Positions 28,265 through 36,958 of a DNA stretch of 64,000 bases are shown here, piece by piece. The notes beneath the pieces were generated by a model that saw only the letters and a list, made by a program, of their open reading frames with translations, was not told the DNA's origin and ran no database searches. Positions within the stretch are counted from its first letter, which is position 1; every line of letters begins with the position of its first letter. The DNA is from Flavonifractor sp052065355 (GTDB lineage: Bacteria > Bacillota > Clostridia > Oscillospirales > Oscillospiraceae). Position numbers and translations under genes: made by a program. The stretch lies in NCBI RefSeq assembly GCF_052065355.1, contig NZ_JBQHUF010000015.1, positions 31,305 through 95,304 of the forward strand. The letters run 5' to 3'.

Positions 28265-28469
28265 GGTATGGGCCACCAAAAAATCCCCCGCCCTCACCGG
28301 CCAGACCTTCCTGACAGTGGAGGTGGGGGACGCTATTCTGGTATGCGCCGACTGCGTTGGGGCGGGCGAGGGCGAGCAGGTTCTCATCGCCACCGGCGGC
28401 GCCGCCCGGGTGGCGGCCGGGGGCGAGATCCCCGTGGATGCCGCCATCGTGGGCATCATTGACCCGTAG
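28233..28469 (+). CDS. eutN: microcompartment vertex protein EutN/CcmL
   Basis: Pentameric protein capping the vertices of the shell. 78 residues: LLGQVAGKVWATKKSPALTG, then VEVGDAILVCADCVGAGEGE and the closing VDAAIVGIID, all typical of EutN/PduN/CcmL. GTG start at 28233 behind GGGAG; GTG 28239 is possible. Overlaps the preceding small gene. Confidence 0.93.
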   Translation: MSVLLGQVAGKVWATKKSPALTGQTFLTVEVGDAILVCADCVGAGEGEQVLIATGGAARVAAGGEIPVDAAIVGIIDP

Positions 28470-28490
28470 GGAAAAGAAAGGGGACAGAAT

Positions 28491-29576
28491 ATGTCCATCA
28501 ACGAAATCATCGTCTACCTGATGGTGGTTTTTATGGCGCTGGGCGCCATCGACCGCATCATCGGCAACCGCTTCGGGCTGGGCGAGAAGTTTGAGGAGGG
28601 CATCATGGCTATGGGCTCCCTGGCTCTGGCCATGGTGGGCATCATCTGCCTGGCACCTGTGCTGGCCGACCTGCTGCGGCCGGTAGTGGTGCCCTTCTAT
28701 CAGTTTCTGGGGGCCGACCCGGCCATGTTCGCCGGTACCATCCTGGCCAACGACATGGGCGGCGCCCCCCTGGCCAAGGAGCTGGCCCTCACTACTGAGG
28801 CTGGCCAGTTTGGCGGGCTCATCGTAGGCGCCATGCTGGGCCCCACCATCGTGTTCACCATTCCGGTGGGTCTGGGCATCATCAGGGCTGAAGACCGGCC
28901 CTGCCTGGCTACCGGCGTGCTGGCGGGCATCATCACCATCCCCATCGGCAGCTTTGTGGGCGGCCTGGTGGCAGGCTTCCCCGTGGGCATGGTGCTGCGC
29001 AACTTGCTGCCCATTGTGCTGTTCGCCGTACTCATCGCCCTGGGACTGGCCTTCGTCCCCAACGGCATGGTAAAGGGCTTTCAGATTTTTGGCAAGATCA
29101 TCGTCATCATCATCACCATCGGTCTGGCGGTGGCTATCATCCAAAAACTCACCCCCCTCACCATCATCGAAGGGCTCAATCCCATCGAGGAGGGCATCTC
29201 CATCGTGGGCGATATCGCCATCGTGCTGGCGGGCGCTTTCCCGCTGGTGTATGTCATTACCAAGGTGTTCCGAAAGCCTCTGATGAAGCTGGGCGGCCTG
29301 CTGGGGATGAACGACGTGGCGGCGGCGGGCCTGGTGGCCACCCTGGCCAACAATATCCCCATGTTCCAGATGCTCCACGACATGGACCGCCGGGGCAAGA
29401 TCATCAACGTGGCCTTCGCGGTGTCCGCCGCCTTCGTATTCGGCGACCACCTGGGCTTTACGGCAGGCTTTGACTCCACCATGATCTTCCCCATGATCGT
29501 GGGCAAGCTGGTGGGCGGCATCACCGCGGTGGCGGTAGCTATGTTCCTGACCCGAAAGGAGGCGCGGCATGGATAG
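28491..29576 (+). CDS. eutH: ethanolamine permease EutH
   Basis: Membrane protein of 361 residues with about ten helices that admits (protonated) ethanolamine. Signature stretches include NDMGGAPLAKELA, GPTIVFTIPVGLG and the late NNIPMFQMLHDMD and FGDHLGFTAGFD. AAAGGGGA precedes the ATG. Overlaps eutQ by eight bases. Confidence 0.95.
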   Translation: MSINEIIVYLMVVFMALGAIDRIIGNRFGLGEKFEEGIMAMGSLALAMVGIICLAPVLADLLRPVVVPFYQFLGADPAMFAGTILANDMGGAPLAKELALTTEAGQFGGLIVGAMLGPTIVFTIPVGLGIIRAEDRPCLATGVLAGIITIPIGSFVGGLVAGFPVGMVLRNLLPIVLFAVLIALGLAFVPNGMVKGFQIFGKIIVIIITIGLAVAIIQKLTPLTIIEGLNPIEEGISIVGDIAIVLAGAFPLVYVITKVFRKPLMKLGGLLGMNDVAAAGLVATLANNIPMFQMLHDMDRRGKIINVAFAVSAAFVFGDHLGFTAGFDSTMIFPMIVGKLVGGITAVAVAMFLTRKEARHG

Positions 29577-29985
29577 AGCGCAGTTGGAAGCCATCATCCG
29601 TCAGGTGCTCGCTGAGCACCTGGGCGGTGGCGTTCAGGCAGTAAAGGTGCCGGAACTGTCCGTCACCGAAGAGCACCGGATGAATACCGGCAACCCCGGT
29701 GACAAGGTGTACACCCGGGATCTGTTCACTCTGGAGCAGTCTCCCCGGCTGGGGGTGGGCATTATGGAGATGACCGGCACCACCTTCCCCTGGACCCTGA
29801 ATTATGACGAGATGGACTATGTCATCAGCGGACGGCTGGAGATCCGCAGCAACGGCCGGACGGTGTCCGCCGGGCCGGGAGAGCTCATTTATATCCCCAA
29901 AGGCAGTGGCATTGAATTTTCCGTCACCGGCCACGCCCGGTTCCTCTATTTCGTCTATCCCGCAGACTGGCAGAACCAGCAGTAA
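29569..29985 (+). CDS. eutQ: EutQ-like cupin (acetate kinase-type eut protein)
   Basis: A 138-residue cupin; Salmonella EutQ has acetate kinase activity, linking acetyl-phosphate to ATP. The cupin core runs from about residue 65 (MTGTTFPWTLNYDEMDYVI, then GELIYIPKGSGIEFSV). It is shorter than enterobacterial EutQ and keeps an N-terminal amphipathic helix (RAQLEAIIRQVLAEHLGG) suggestive of microcompartment targeting. Last gene of the eut operon. Confidence 0.87.
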   Translation: MDRAQLEAIIRQVLAEHLGGGVQAVKVPELSVTEEHRMNTGNPGDKVYTRDLFTLEQSPRLGVGIMEMTGTTFPWTLNYDEMDYVISGRLEIRSNGRTVSAGPGELIYIPKGSGIEFSVTGHARFLYFVYPADWQNQQ

Positions 29986-30044
29986 TACCCTGGGACAAAC
30001 CCGCATATAGATTCCACAGCTACCAAAAACGAGCAGGAGCGTGG

Positions 30045-30698
30045 ATGGATATGCAGACACTCTGGAATGAAAACCGGGCGCTGCTCCGGGGCACCGCCGC
30101 GGCGGCCCCGGTGTGGTCCCATGAGACCCACGGTGTGGTATACGAGCTTTTTCCCCTGGAAGTGCTTCGGCTGTCCGGGTGGGCGGACCGGATCAATGTC
30201 ATCGCCCCCCGGGCACTGCTGGAGGCGTGCCCGGTGACGGAGGGAATGCCGTTGGAAGTGGAGGGGGAAGTACGCTCCTTCAACAACAAAAGCGGACGGG
30301 GCAGCCGCCTGGTTATCACCCTCCACGCCCGGGTCCTCCGGCCGGGAAACGGCCCCGACGAAAACCGGCTGGTGCTGGCCGGAGTGCTGTGCAAGCCGCC
30401 GGTGCTCCGCCGCACCCCTCTGGGCCGGGAGATCTGCGACCTGATGCTGGCGGTGAACCGGCGGTACGGCCGGGCGGACTACCTGCCCTGCATCGCCTGG
30501 GGCGCCTTGGCCCGGTGCTGCGGAGAGTTAGGGGTGGGGGACGGCCTGCGGCTGGACGGCCGGCTTCAAAGCCGGGAGTATACCAAGGTGGACCAGGGCA
30601 TGACAGAGAAGCGCACCGCCTATGAAATCTCAGTGATGCACCTGGAACCTATGCCGGCACAAAGCCCTTGCGCCGAAGCGGCAAATCCGGTATCATAG
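30045..30698 (+). CDS. SSB-like protein with two OB folds
   Basis: 217 residues. The second half contains GREICDLMLAVNRRYGRADYLPCIAWG, the hallmark of bacterial single-stranded-DNA-binding proteins; the first half looks like a second OB-type beta domain. No acidic DDxPF-type tail, so it is not the housekeeping SSB. GCAGGAG precedes the ATG. It follows eut without a visible terminator but is unlikely to be part of ethanolamine metabolism. Confidence 0.75.
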   Translation: MDMQTLWNENRALLRGTAAAAPVWSHETHGVVYELFPLEVLRLSGWADRINVIAPRALLEACPVTEGMPLEVEGEVRSFNNKSGRGSRLVITLHARVLRPGNGPDENRLVLAGVLCKPPVLRRTPLGREICDLMLAVNRRYGRADYLPCIAWGALARCCGELGVGDGLRLDGRLQSREYTKVDQGMTEKRTAYEISVMHLEPMPAQSPCAEAANPVS

Positions 30699-30724
30699 AG
30701 AAAAAACGAAGGGCGGAGATACAT

Positions 30725-31144
30725 ATGGAGATCCTGGTGGTGGATGGCCAGGGCGGCCGGATCGGGCAGCAGCTGGTACGGGCTATTCTGGCCCGGTTCC
30801 CCGGTGTGGAGGTGCACGCTGTAGGCACCAACTCCATGGCCACCGCCGCTCTACTCAAGGGAGGCGCGGCCCAGGGCGCCACAGGGGAAAACGCGCTGAT
30901 GGTGGCCTGTCGGAAGGCGGACGTGATCCTGGGGCCGCTGGGCATCGTCATTGCCGACGCCCTGATGGGAGAGATCTCCCCCGCCATGGCCGCCGCCGTG
31001 GGCCAGAGCCGCGCCAAGAAGATCCTGGTGCCCATGAATCAGTGCGACATCTGGGTGGCTGGTGTGGCGGAGGTCTCCGTCTCCCGGTTGCTGGAGGGTG
31101 CGGTGGATCAGCTGGCGCGATTACTGGAAAACAGCCCCTGCTGA
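30725..31144 (+). CDS. DUF3842 family protein
   Basis: 139 residues of a Rossmann-like protein typical of clostridia: ILVVDGQGGRIGQQLV with a glycine loop near the N-terminus, GTNSMATAALLKGGA, and LGPLGIVIADALMGEISPAMA. Function unknown. The ATG at 30725 is behind GGCGGAGA; a longer reading from 30668 lacks a site. Ends at a terminator. Confidence 0.82.
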   Translation: MEILVVDGQGGRIGQQLVRAILARFPGVEVHAVGTNSMATAALLKGGAAQGATGENALMVACRKADVILGPLGIVIADALMGEISPAMAAAVGQSRAKKILVPMNQCDIWVAGVAEVSVSRLLEGAVDQLARLLENSPC

Positions 31145-31152
31145 AAGAAAAA

Positions 31153-31184
31153 AACAGCCATCCCGTTTGGGATGGCTGTTTTTT
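31153..31184 (+). terminator. bidirectional terminator
   Basis: AACAGCCATCCC/GGGATGGCTGTT perfect stem, GTTT loop, six T on the plus side and A-rich flank giving T's on the minus side. Shared between the DUF3842 gene and the convergent transporter. Confidence 0.9.
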
Positions 31185-31227
31185 GTGGTTTGATTGGTGC
31201 AGATCACGGTGCGGCGCGCCGGGGTTC

Positions 31228-32589
31228 TTAGAAGAACATACCCCAGAGCAGGAATCCGCCGCAGGCCACCACGCCGGTGAACAGCAGGACCACCACCAGG
31301 TAGCCCATGACGTTGCGGGCGGACAGGCCAGCGATACCCAGAGCAGGCAGAGCCCAGAAGGGCTGGATCATGTTGGTCCACTGGTCGCCCCAAGCGATAG
31401 CCATGGCGGCGCGGCCATACTCGATGCCCATCTCGGTAGCGGCGGGCATAACGATGGGGGCCTGGACAGCCCACTGACCGCCGCCGGAGGGCACGAAGAA
31501 GTTGATGATACCAGCGGACAGGAAGGTGAGCACCGGGAAGGTAACGTCGTTGGACACGTTGGTGAAGAAGTTGGCGATGATGGAGGCCAGAGACACGCCG
31601 TCGGCGTTGGCGGCCACCATCAGGCCCATGATACCGGCATAGAAGGGGAACTGGAGCAGGATGCCAGCAGCACCGGCAGCAGCGTCGCCGATGGCGTCCA
31701 CATACTTGCGCAGGTCACCGTGGAGCAGGATGCCCAGGAACAGGAAGATCATGTTCACGATGTTCAGGTCCAGGTTGAAGCCCTTCTGCACAAAGTAGTA
31801 CACAATGTACACAAAGCCCAGGATCAGGGTGATGACCCACAGGATGCGGCTGTGCTCGATCTTGTCGGCAGGAGTCTCGATCTTGTACTCGCGCTCCTTC
31901 TCGTCCACCAGCAGGGCGGGGTCAACCACGATGGTGTGGTCGGCATCGGGATGCATGGCGTAGTTGACGAAGGGCATCAGCACCAGGATCACGCCCACCA
32001 TCAGCAGGTTCATGGGGTGGAAGATGGTGGCGCTGGTGGGAGCGTAGTACACCACATCCAGGATGGTGGTGCCGCCCTCGGCACCGATCTGCAGGGGGAT
32101 GGAGCCGGACAGGCCGGCGTGCCAGATCACGAAGCCGGAATAAGCGGCGGCGATCAGCAGGGGGTAGTCCACGTCACGAACCCGCTTGGCAACCTCACGG
32201 GCCAGCAGGGCGCCGGCGATGAGGCCGAAGCCCCAGTTCAGCCAGCAGCAGATGGTGGACACGAAAGTGGTGATCAGGATAGCGGAACGCTTGTTGTGGG
32301 CCAGAGACGCGATGGCGCCCAGGGCCTTCTTACACACATTGGCGGAAGCCATGGCAGAACCCAGAACCAGCACCAGAGCCATCTGCATAGCGAAGGCCAA
32401 CAGGCTCCAGAAGCCGTCCTTGGTAGCGCCCTTGCCGCCCCAGGCCCAGACCAGCTCCATGGGGCTCTGCTGGGTACCCACCATAGCGGCGATAAAGACA
32501 ACGATGGTCAGGATGATGGCGAACAGGAACGGGTCCGGCAGCCACCGATTGACTACGCGTACGCAGCCATTGGTAAATTTCTTAAACAT
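31228..32589 (-). CDS. short-chain fatty acid transporter (AtoE family)
   Basis: 453-residue membrane protein with about 12 helices matching AtoE: PDPFLFAIILTIVVF near the start, STICCWLNWGFGLIAGALLARE, HAGLSGSIPL, and the late FFVPSGGGQWAVQAP and GDQWTNMIQPFWALPALG. Likely takes up butyrate/acetoacetate-like acids, fitting a gut fermenter. The ATG at 32589 is chosen behind AAGGAGG. Monocistronic with its own strong promoter. Confidence 0.9.
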   Translation of the reverse strand: MFKKFTNGCVRVVNRWLPDPFLFAIILTIVVFIAAMVGTQQSPMELVWAWGGKGATKDGFWSLLAFAMQMALVLVLGSAMASANVCKKALGAIASLAHNKRSAILITTFVSTICCWLNWGFGLIAGALLAREVAKRVRDVDYPLLIAAAYSGFVIWHAGLSGSIPLQIGAEGGTTILDVVYYAPTSATIFHPMNLLMVGVILVLMPFVNYAMHPDADHTIVVDPALLVDEKEREYKIETPADKIEHSRILWVITLILGFVYIVYYFVQKGFNLDLNIVNMIFLFLGILLHGDLRKYVDAIGDAAAGAAGILLQFPFYAGIMGLMVAANADGVSLASIIANFFTNVSNDVTFPVLTFLSAGIINFFVPSGGGQWAVQAPIVMPAATEMGIEYGRAAMAIAWGDQWTNMIQPFWALPALGIAGLSARNVMGYLVVVLLFTGVVACGGFLLWGMFF

Positions 32590-32650
32590 ACCTTTCCTCC
32601 TTAACACAAACACACACACGGGAAATCACTCATGATCCTCACCGCTCCAC

Positions 32651-32679
32651 ATTATAGAGCCGAGGGCCCGGGCTGTCAA
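32651..32679 (-). promoter_or_regulatory. promoter of the fatty-acid transporter gene
   Basis: TTGACA (32679-32674), 17-bp spacer, TATAAT (32656-32651): perfect sigma-A consensus. Upstream (32699-32798) lie seven T/A tracts, four of them about 10-12 bp apart. Confidence 0.9.
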
Positions 32680-32698
32680 AGGTTACCCCCTGGTTTAC

Positions 32699-32947
32699 TT
32701 TTTTCTCTTTGGTCTTGTGTTTTTTCACATATTTTTTTGCTATTTTTGTTTGTTTTTATTAAGAACTGGGCAATATATTTTTTCTCTGCTTATTTTTTCG
32801 CCCGATTCCAACAAAAAAACCATTTTTTACGGCCAGTTTTCTTCTCTTTTCTGAAATAGTAGACCATACAGTTCTGTCATTTTTTACGTACACCTGTCAG
32901 CTTATCCGGTTTTTGCCCCATAATTTGGTGGAAAACACGCAGCATAA
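32699..32947. other. AT-rich intergenic stretch with phased A-tracts
   Basis: Gene-free and much more AT-rich than the surroundings. T tracts of 5-7 bases centre near 32701, 32722, 32735, 32745, 32755, 32780 and 32795, so part is helically phased upstream of the transporter promoter, consistent with bent DNA or an UP-like element. No ORF or RNA gene recognised. Confidence 0.5.
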
Positions 32948-32985
32948 AACAGGAGCGGCGCTGCTGATGCAGCGCCGTTCCTGTT
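32944..32985 (-). terminator. terminator of the isocitrate dehydrogenase gene
   Basis: AACAGGAGCGGCGCTGC and its near-perfect complement form a long stem, with TTTTATG on the minus strand. Confidence 0.85.
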
Positions 32986-33022
32986 AAAACTTCTATATTT
33001 TATGTGCCGTGACCTGCCGGAA

Positions 33023-34237
33023 TTACAGTGTCTCCTCCAGCTTGGAGCGGATGGCCTTGAGGAAGTCCAGGGAGTTGACGCCCTTGGCGGGGGTCTCCCC
33101 TTCCCACAGGCCCACCAGATCCTTGGTCATGACGCCGCCCTCGATGGTGGCGATGGTGGCCGCCTCCAGCTTGTCAGCAAAGTCCACCAGGTTCTGGATG
33201 CCGTCCAGCTCGCCCCGCTTGCGGAGGGCGCCGGACCAGGCAAAGAGGGTGGCCACCGGATTGGTGGAGGTCTCCTCCCCCTTCAGGTATTTATAGTAGT
33301 GGCGAGTGACGGTGCCGTGGGCGGCCTCATATTCGTACTTGCCGTCGGGGCTCACCAGCACGGAGGTCATCATGGCCAGGGAGCCGAAGGCGGTGGACAC
33401 CATGTCGCTCATCACGTCGCCGTCATAGTTCTTGCAGGCCCAAATGAAGCCGCCCTGGGAGCGGACTACGCGGGCTACCGCATCATCAATGAGGGTATAG
33501 AAGTACTCGATACCCAGTTCGTCAAACTTGGCCTTGTACTCGGCGTCAAAGATTTCCTGGAACAGGTCCTTGAAGGTGTGGTCATACTTCTTGGAAATGG
33601 TGTCCTTGGTGGCAAACCACAGGTCCTGCTTGGTGTCGATGGCATACTGGAAGCAGGAGCGGGCAAAAGAACAGATGGAGCTGTCCTTGTTATACTGGCC
33701 CTGGAGCACACCGCCGCACTCAAAGTCATAGATGGTCTGGCGGAACTGCTCGGTACCGTCCTCACCGGTGAACACCAGCTCGGCCTTACCGGGGCCAGGC
33801 ACCCGGTACTCGGTGGACTTGTACACATCGCCGTAAGCATGACGGGCGATGGTGATGGGCTTCTTCCAGGTTTTGACCACGGGAGAGATTCCCTTCACCA
33901 TGATGGGGGCGCGGAACACAGTGCCGTCCAGAATGGCACGGATGGTGCCGTTGGGGGACTTCCACATCTGGGAGAGCTTGTACTCCTCCACCCGCTGGGC
34001 GTTGGGTGTAATCGTGGCGCACTTCACCGCCACACCATATTTCTTGGTGGCCTCGGCAGAGTCGATGGTCACCTGATCCTTCGTCTCCTCCCGGTAGGGC
34101 AGCCCCAGATCATAGTACTCGGTCTTCAGGTCGATGAAGGGCAGAAGCAGCTCGTCCTTGATCTGCTGCCACAGCACCCGGGTCATCTCGTCGCCGTCCA
34201 TTTCCACCAGGGGGGTGGTCATCTGAATCTTTTCCAT
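33023..34237 (-). CDS. icd: NADP-dependent isocitrate dehydrogenase
   Basis: Oxidatively decarboxylates isocitrate to 2-oxoglutarate. 404 residues of the eukaryote-like subfamily: VEMDGDEMTRVLWQ, SPNGTIRAILDGTVFR, MVKGISPVVKTWKKP, the metal/substrate DDAVARVVRSQGGFIWACKN and AAHGTVTRHYY. The ATG at 34237 is behind GAGGAGGAG; the reading continues 23 codons upstream across the promoter and is not coding there. Confidence 0.96.
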   Translation of the reverse strand: MEKIQMTTPLVEMDGDEMTRVLWQQIKDELLLPFIDLKTEYYDLGLPYREETKDQVTIDSAEATKKYGVAVKCATITPNAQRVEEYKLSQMWKSPNGTIRAILDGTVFRAPIMVKGISPVVKTWKKPITIARHAYGDVYKSTEYRVPGPGKAELVFTGEDGTEQFRQTIYDFECGGVLQGQYNKDSSICSFARSCFQYAIDTKQDLWFATKDTISKKYDHTFKDLFQEIFDAEYKAKFDELGIEYFYTLIDDAVARVVRSQGGFIWACKNYDGDVMSDMVSTAFGSLAMMTSVLVSPDGKYEYEAAHGTVTRHYYKYLKGEETSTNPVATLFAWSGALRKRGELDGIQNLVDFADKLEAATIATIEGGVMTKDLVGLWEGETPAKGVNSLDFLKAIRSKLEETL

Positions 34238-34277
34238 GGTCTCCTCCTCGATCTGATGAAATTCTTTATCGAGGCAA

Positions 34278-34306
34278 ATTATACCTCCATCTGCTGAAAA
34301 AGGCAA
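34278..34306 (-). promoter_or_regulatory. promoter of icd
   Basis: TTGCCT (34306-34301), 17-bp spacer, TATAAT (34283-34278), about 40 bp before the start. Confidence 0.78.
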
Positions 34307-34335
34307 CTATTCTTTGGGAAACCATTTGGTTTTTC

Positions 34336-34364
34336 TTGCATTTCCCCCGTAAAGGAGCTATACT
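34336..34364 (+). promoter_or_regulatory. promoter of the second MATE gene
   Basis: TTGCAT (34336-34341), 17-bp spacer, TATACT (34359-34364). It places transcription start near 34371, which excludes the upstream start codons of the following reading frame. Confidence 0.65.
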
Positions 34365-34422
34365 TGCTTCCGTGCGCTTTCAGACTCTGTCTATATTTAT
34401 CAGAAATCGAGGTCGAATCCCT

Positions 34423-35742
34423 GTGTTCAGCAAATCTGCCCTGCGCAGGCTTATCCTGCCCCTGATCATTGAACAGCTCCTCTCCGTCATGGTAGGCATG
34501 GCGGATATCGTAATGGTCTCCGCCGCGGGAGAGGCGGCAGTATCCAGCGTAGCTCTGGTGGACCTGATCAACGTGCTCATTCTCAACATCTTCGCCGCCC
34601 TGGCAACTGGCGGCGCGGTGGTGTGCGCTCAGTCCATCGGCGCCGAGCATCTGGACCGTGCCAACCGGGCCGCCAATCAACTCATGTACATCCTGTCCGC
34701 CGCCTCCCTGGCCGTCATGGCCCTGGTGCTTCTGCTCCACCGGCCCCTGCTGGGGCTGCTTTTTGGACAGGTGGAACCGGCGGTGATGGAGGGAGCCATC
34801 ACCTATTTCGTCATCTCCGCCCTGTCCTACCCCTTTATCGCTCTATACAACGGCTGCGCCGCCCTGCTGCGGGCTATGGGCAACTCCAAAGCCTCTATGC
34901 TGGTGTCCGCCTGGATGAACGGGCAGAACATCGTGGGCAACGCCATTTTTGTCTACGGTCTCCACCGGGGAGTGGACGGCGTGGCCTGGTCCTCCCTGCT
35001 CTCCCGGATCGTGGCTGCCGTCATCATGCTGATACTGCTCCACAGCGGCCGCAATCCGGTGCGGGTGAAGGGGCTGCTCTCCTTCCGGCTGGAACCGGAG
35101 ATGATGGGCCGTATCCTGCGCATCGGGGTACCCAACAGCCTGGAAAACAGCTTCTTTCAGCTGGGCCGGGTACTGCTGGTGAGCCTTATTTCCACCTTTG
35201 GCACTGCTCAGACTGCCGCTAATGCGGTGGCTAACAACATTGACAGCTTCGGCGTCATTCCCGCCCAGGCCATGGGTCTGGCTCTCATTACCGTGGTGGG
35301 CCAGTGTGTGGGGGCGGAAGCCTGGGACCAGGTGCGGCGGTACACCGTTAAGCTGATGAAGCTGGCCTATCTGTTCACCTGGGCCCTCAACACAGTGTTG
35401 CTGCTCAGCCTGCCTCTGCTTCTGAAGCTGTACAGCCTGTCTCCGGAGACCCAGTGGTACGCCACCGTCCTGATCCTGATCCACAACGGCTGCGCGATGC
35501 TTCTATGGCCCGCAGCCTTTACCCTGCCCAATGCCCTGCGGGCCGCCGGGGATGTAAAGGTACCCATGGTCATCTCGGTGTGCTCCATGGTGGCTGTCCG
35601 GCTGGCGTGCAGCTATATTCTGGGAATCCACTTCGGCCTGGGCGTCATCGGTGTCTGGATCGCCATGGTGGGCGACTGGGCGGTGCGGACCCTCTGTTTC
35701 CTGGTCCGGATCCGGCACACCCTGTGGAAGGCTCATCCCTGA
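34423..35742 (+). CDS. MATE family efflux transporter (second copy)
   Basis: 439-residue MATE exporter with twelve hydrophobic segments, clearly different from the copy at 4-5.4 kb. It begins FSKSALRRLILPLIIEQLLS and has GGAVVCAQSIGAE and GVPNSLENSFFQLGRV. The GTG at 34423 is preferred because a promoter -10 box lies at 34359 and GAGGT is upstream; a TTG at 34336 falls in the -35 box. Convergent with the next gene, with only three bases between stops and no terminator. Confidence 0.87.
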   Translation: MFSKSALRRLILPLIIEQLLSVMVGMADIVMVSAAGEAAVSSVALVDLINVLILNIFAALATGGAVVCAQSIGAEHLDRANRAANQLMYILSAASLAVMALVLLLHRPLLGLLFGQVEPAVMEGAITYFVISALSYPFIALYNGCAALLRAMGNSKASMLVSAWMNGQNIVGNAIFVYGLHRGVDGVAWSSLLSRIVAAVIMLILLHSGRNPVRVKGLLSFRLEPEMMGRILRIGVPNSLENSFFQLGRVLLVSLISTFGTAQTAANAVANNIDSFGVIPAQAMGLALITVVGQCVGAEAWDQVRRYTVKLMKLAYLFTWALNTVLLLSLPLLLKLYSLSPETQWYATVLILIHNGCAMLLWPAAFTLPNALRAAGDVKVPMVISVCSMVAVRLACSYILGIHFGLGVIGVWIAMVGDWAVRTLCFLVRIRHTLWKAHP

Positions 35743-35745
35743 GCC

Positions 35746-36774
35746 TTACCAGATTCCCAGCGCCCGCTGCATCCCCAGGCTCACCGCGGTAATGGCCGCC
35801 CAGCAGCAGGCACCCATCAGAATCGGCTTGCCGCCGGTCTTTACCAGTTTGACGATATCGGTATTCAGACCGATGGCCGCCATGGCCATGATGATGAAGA
35901 ACTTGCTCAGCTCCTTAAAGGGGGCGAACACACTGCTGCTCACTCCGGCTCCCAGGCAGAGAGTGGTGAGGATGGAGGCCAGCACAAAAAACAGGATAAA
36001 GAAGGGGAAAATCTTGTTGATCTGGAAGCTTCCCTCCCGCTCTCCCCCGTCCCGCTTGGCCCGTACCACCCGGAACAGAGCCAGCGCCAGGGTGATGGGA
36101 ATGATGGCCAGGGTGCGAGTCAACTTAACGATGGTGGCGGTATCCAGGGTGTTGGCCCCGGGGTGCATCCCGTCCCAGGCGGCAGCCGCTGCCGTCACCG
36201 AGGAGGTGTCGTTCACCGCAGTGCCGGCAAACAGACCGAAGCCCGCGTCGCTTAGGCCCAGGATGCTGCCGAAGGTGGGAAACAGCAGGGCAGCCGCCAC
36301 ATTGAACAAAAAGATTACTGAGATGGACTGGGCGATCTCCTCGTCATCCGCTCCGATCACCGGGGCGGTGGCGGCAATAGCGGAGCCGCCGCAGATAGAG
36401 GAGCCCACCCCCACCAGGGTAGAGATATTGGTGGGCACCCGCATCAGCTTATGGAGCACAAAGGCCGTCACCAGGGAAGTAGTGATGGTGGAAATAATGA
36501 TGGGAAGAGAAGTAAGTCCCACCCGTGCCACCTCCGACAGGTTCATGCCGAACCCCAGCAGCACCACTGCCAGCTGCAGAATGTATTTGGAGGTATAGGC
36601 GATCCCAGCCTGGGTCCGCTTTTTCTCCCGGTAAAACAGGGCGATCACCATGCCCGCCAGAATGGCGAACACCGGCCCGCCCACCACGGGAACTGCCTTG
36701 CCTAGCAGCCAGCAGGGGATGGCCACTGCCAGGCACAGCAGCAGGCCCATGCTTCTCTCTCTCCATTGCTTCAT
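35746..36774 (-). CDS. YeiH-family putative sulfate/anion exporter
   Basis: 342-residue membrane protein of the YeiH/YadS-like UPF0324 family: ten-odd helices, PVVGGPVFAILAGM, LLGFGMNLSEVA, VGVGSSICGGSAIAATAPVI, AGTAVNDTSSVTAAAA and LNTDIVKLVKTGGKP. The ATG at 36774 follows AAGGAGC; the longer reading crosses the promoter. Substrate not settled for the family. Confidence 0.88.
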   Translation of the reverse strand: MKQWRERSMGLLLCLAVAIPCWLLGKAVPVVGGPVFAILAGMVIALFYREKKRTQAGIAYTSKYILQLAVVLLGFGMNLSEVARVGLTSLPIIISTITTSLVTAFVLHKLMRVPTNISTLVGVGSSICGGSAIAATAPVIGADDEEIAQSISVIFLFNVAAALLFPTFGSILGLSDAGFGLFAGTAVNDTSSVTAAAAAWDGMHPGANTLDTATIVKLTRTLAIIPITLALALFRVVRAKRDGGEREGSFQINKIFPFFILFFVLASILTTLCLGAGVSSSVFAPFKELSKFFIIMAMAAIGLNTDIVKLVKTGGKPILMGACCWAAITAVSLGMQRALGIW

Positions 36775-36813
36775 TGCAATTTGCTCCTTCCAACATTTAC
36801 ATTTGTCAGAGCC

Positions 36814-36842
36814 AGTATACGCCCCCCGTTGTATCATGTAAA
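36814..36842 (-). promoter_or_regulatory. promoter of the YeiH-type exporter
   Basis: TTTACA (36842-36837), 17-bp spacer, TATACT (36819-36814). Divergent from the asnA promoter with a short AT-rich stretch between, a possible regulator site. Confidence 0.72.
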
Positions 36843-36891
36843 ATGATAATATTTTATTGCACAATAAATATATGTTATGTATCCAGAACAC

Positions 36892-36920
36892 TTGCCGCCG
36901 GTATACTTTTCCTGTATAAT
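36892..36920 (+). promoter_or_regulatory. promoter of asnA
   Basis: TTGCCG (36892-36897), 17-bp spacer, TATAAT (36915-36920); 38 bp before the start codon. Confidence 0.78.
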
Positions 36921-36958
36921 GTGTCAGAGTAACCGTTGGGTAAAAAGGAGCGTTTTTT

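Noticed and set aside
31042..32604. 520-residue plus-strand frame opposite the fatty-acid transporter
   Set aside because: His/Gln/Asp-rich shadow starting inside the DUF3842 gene and crossing a terminator.
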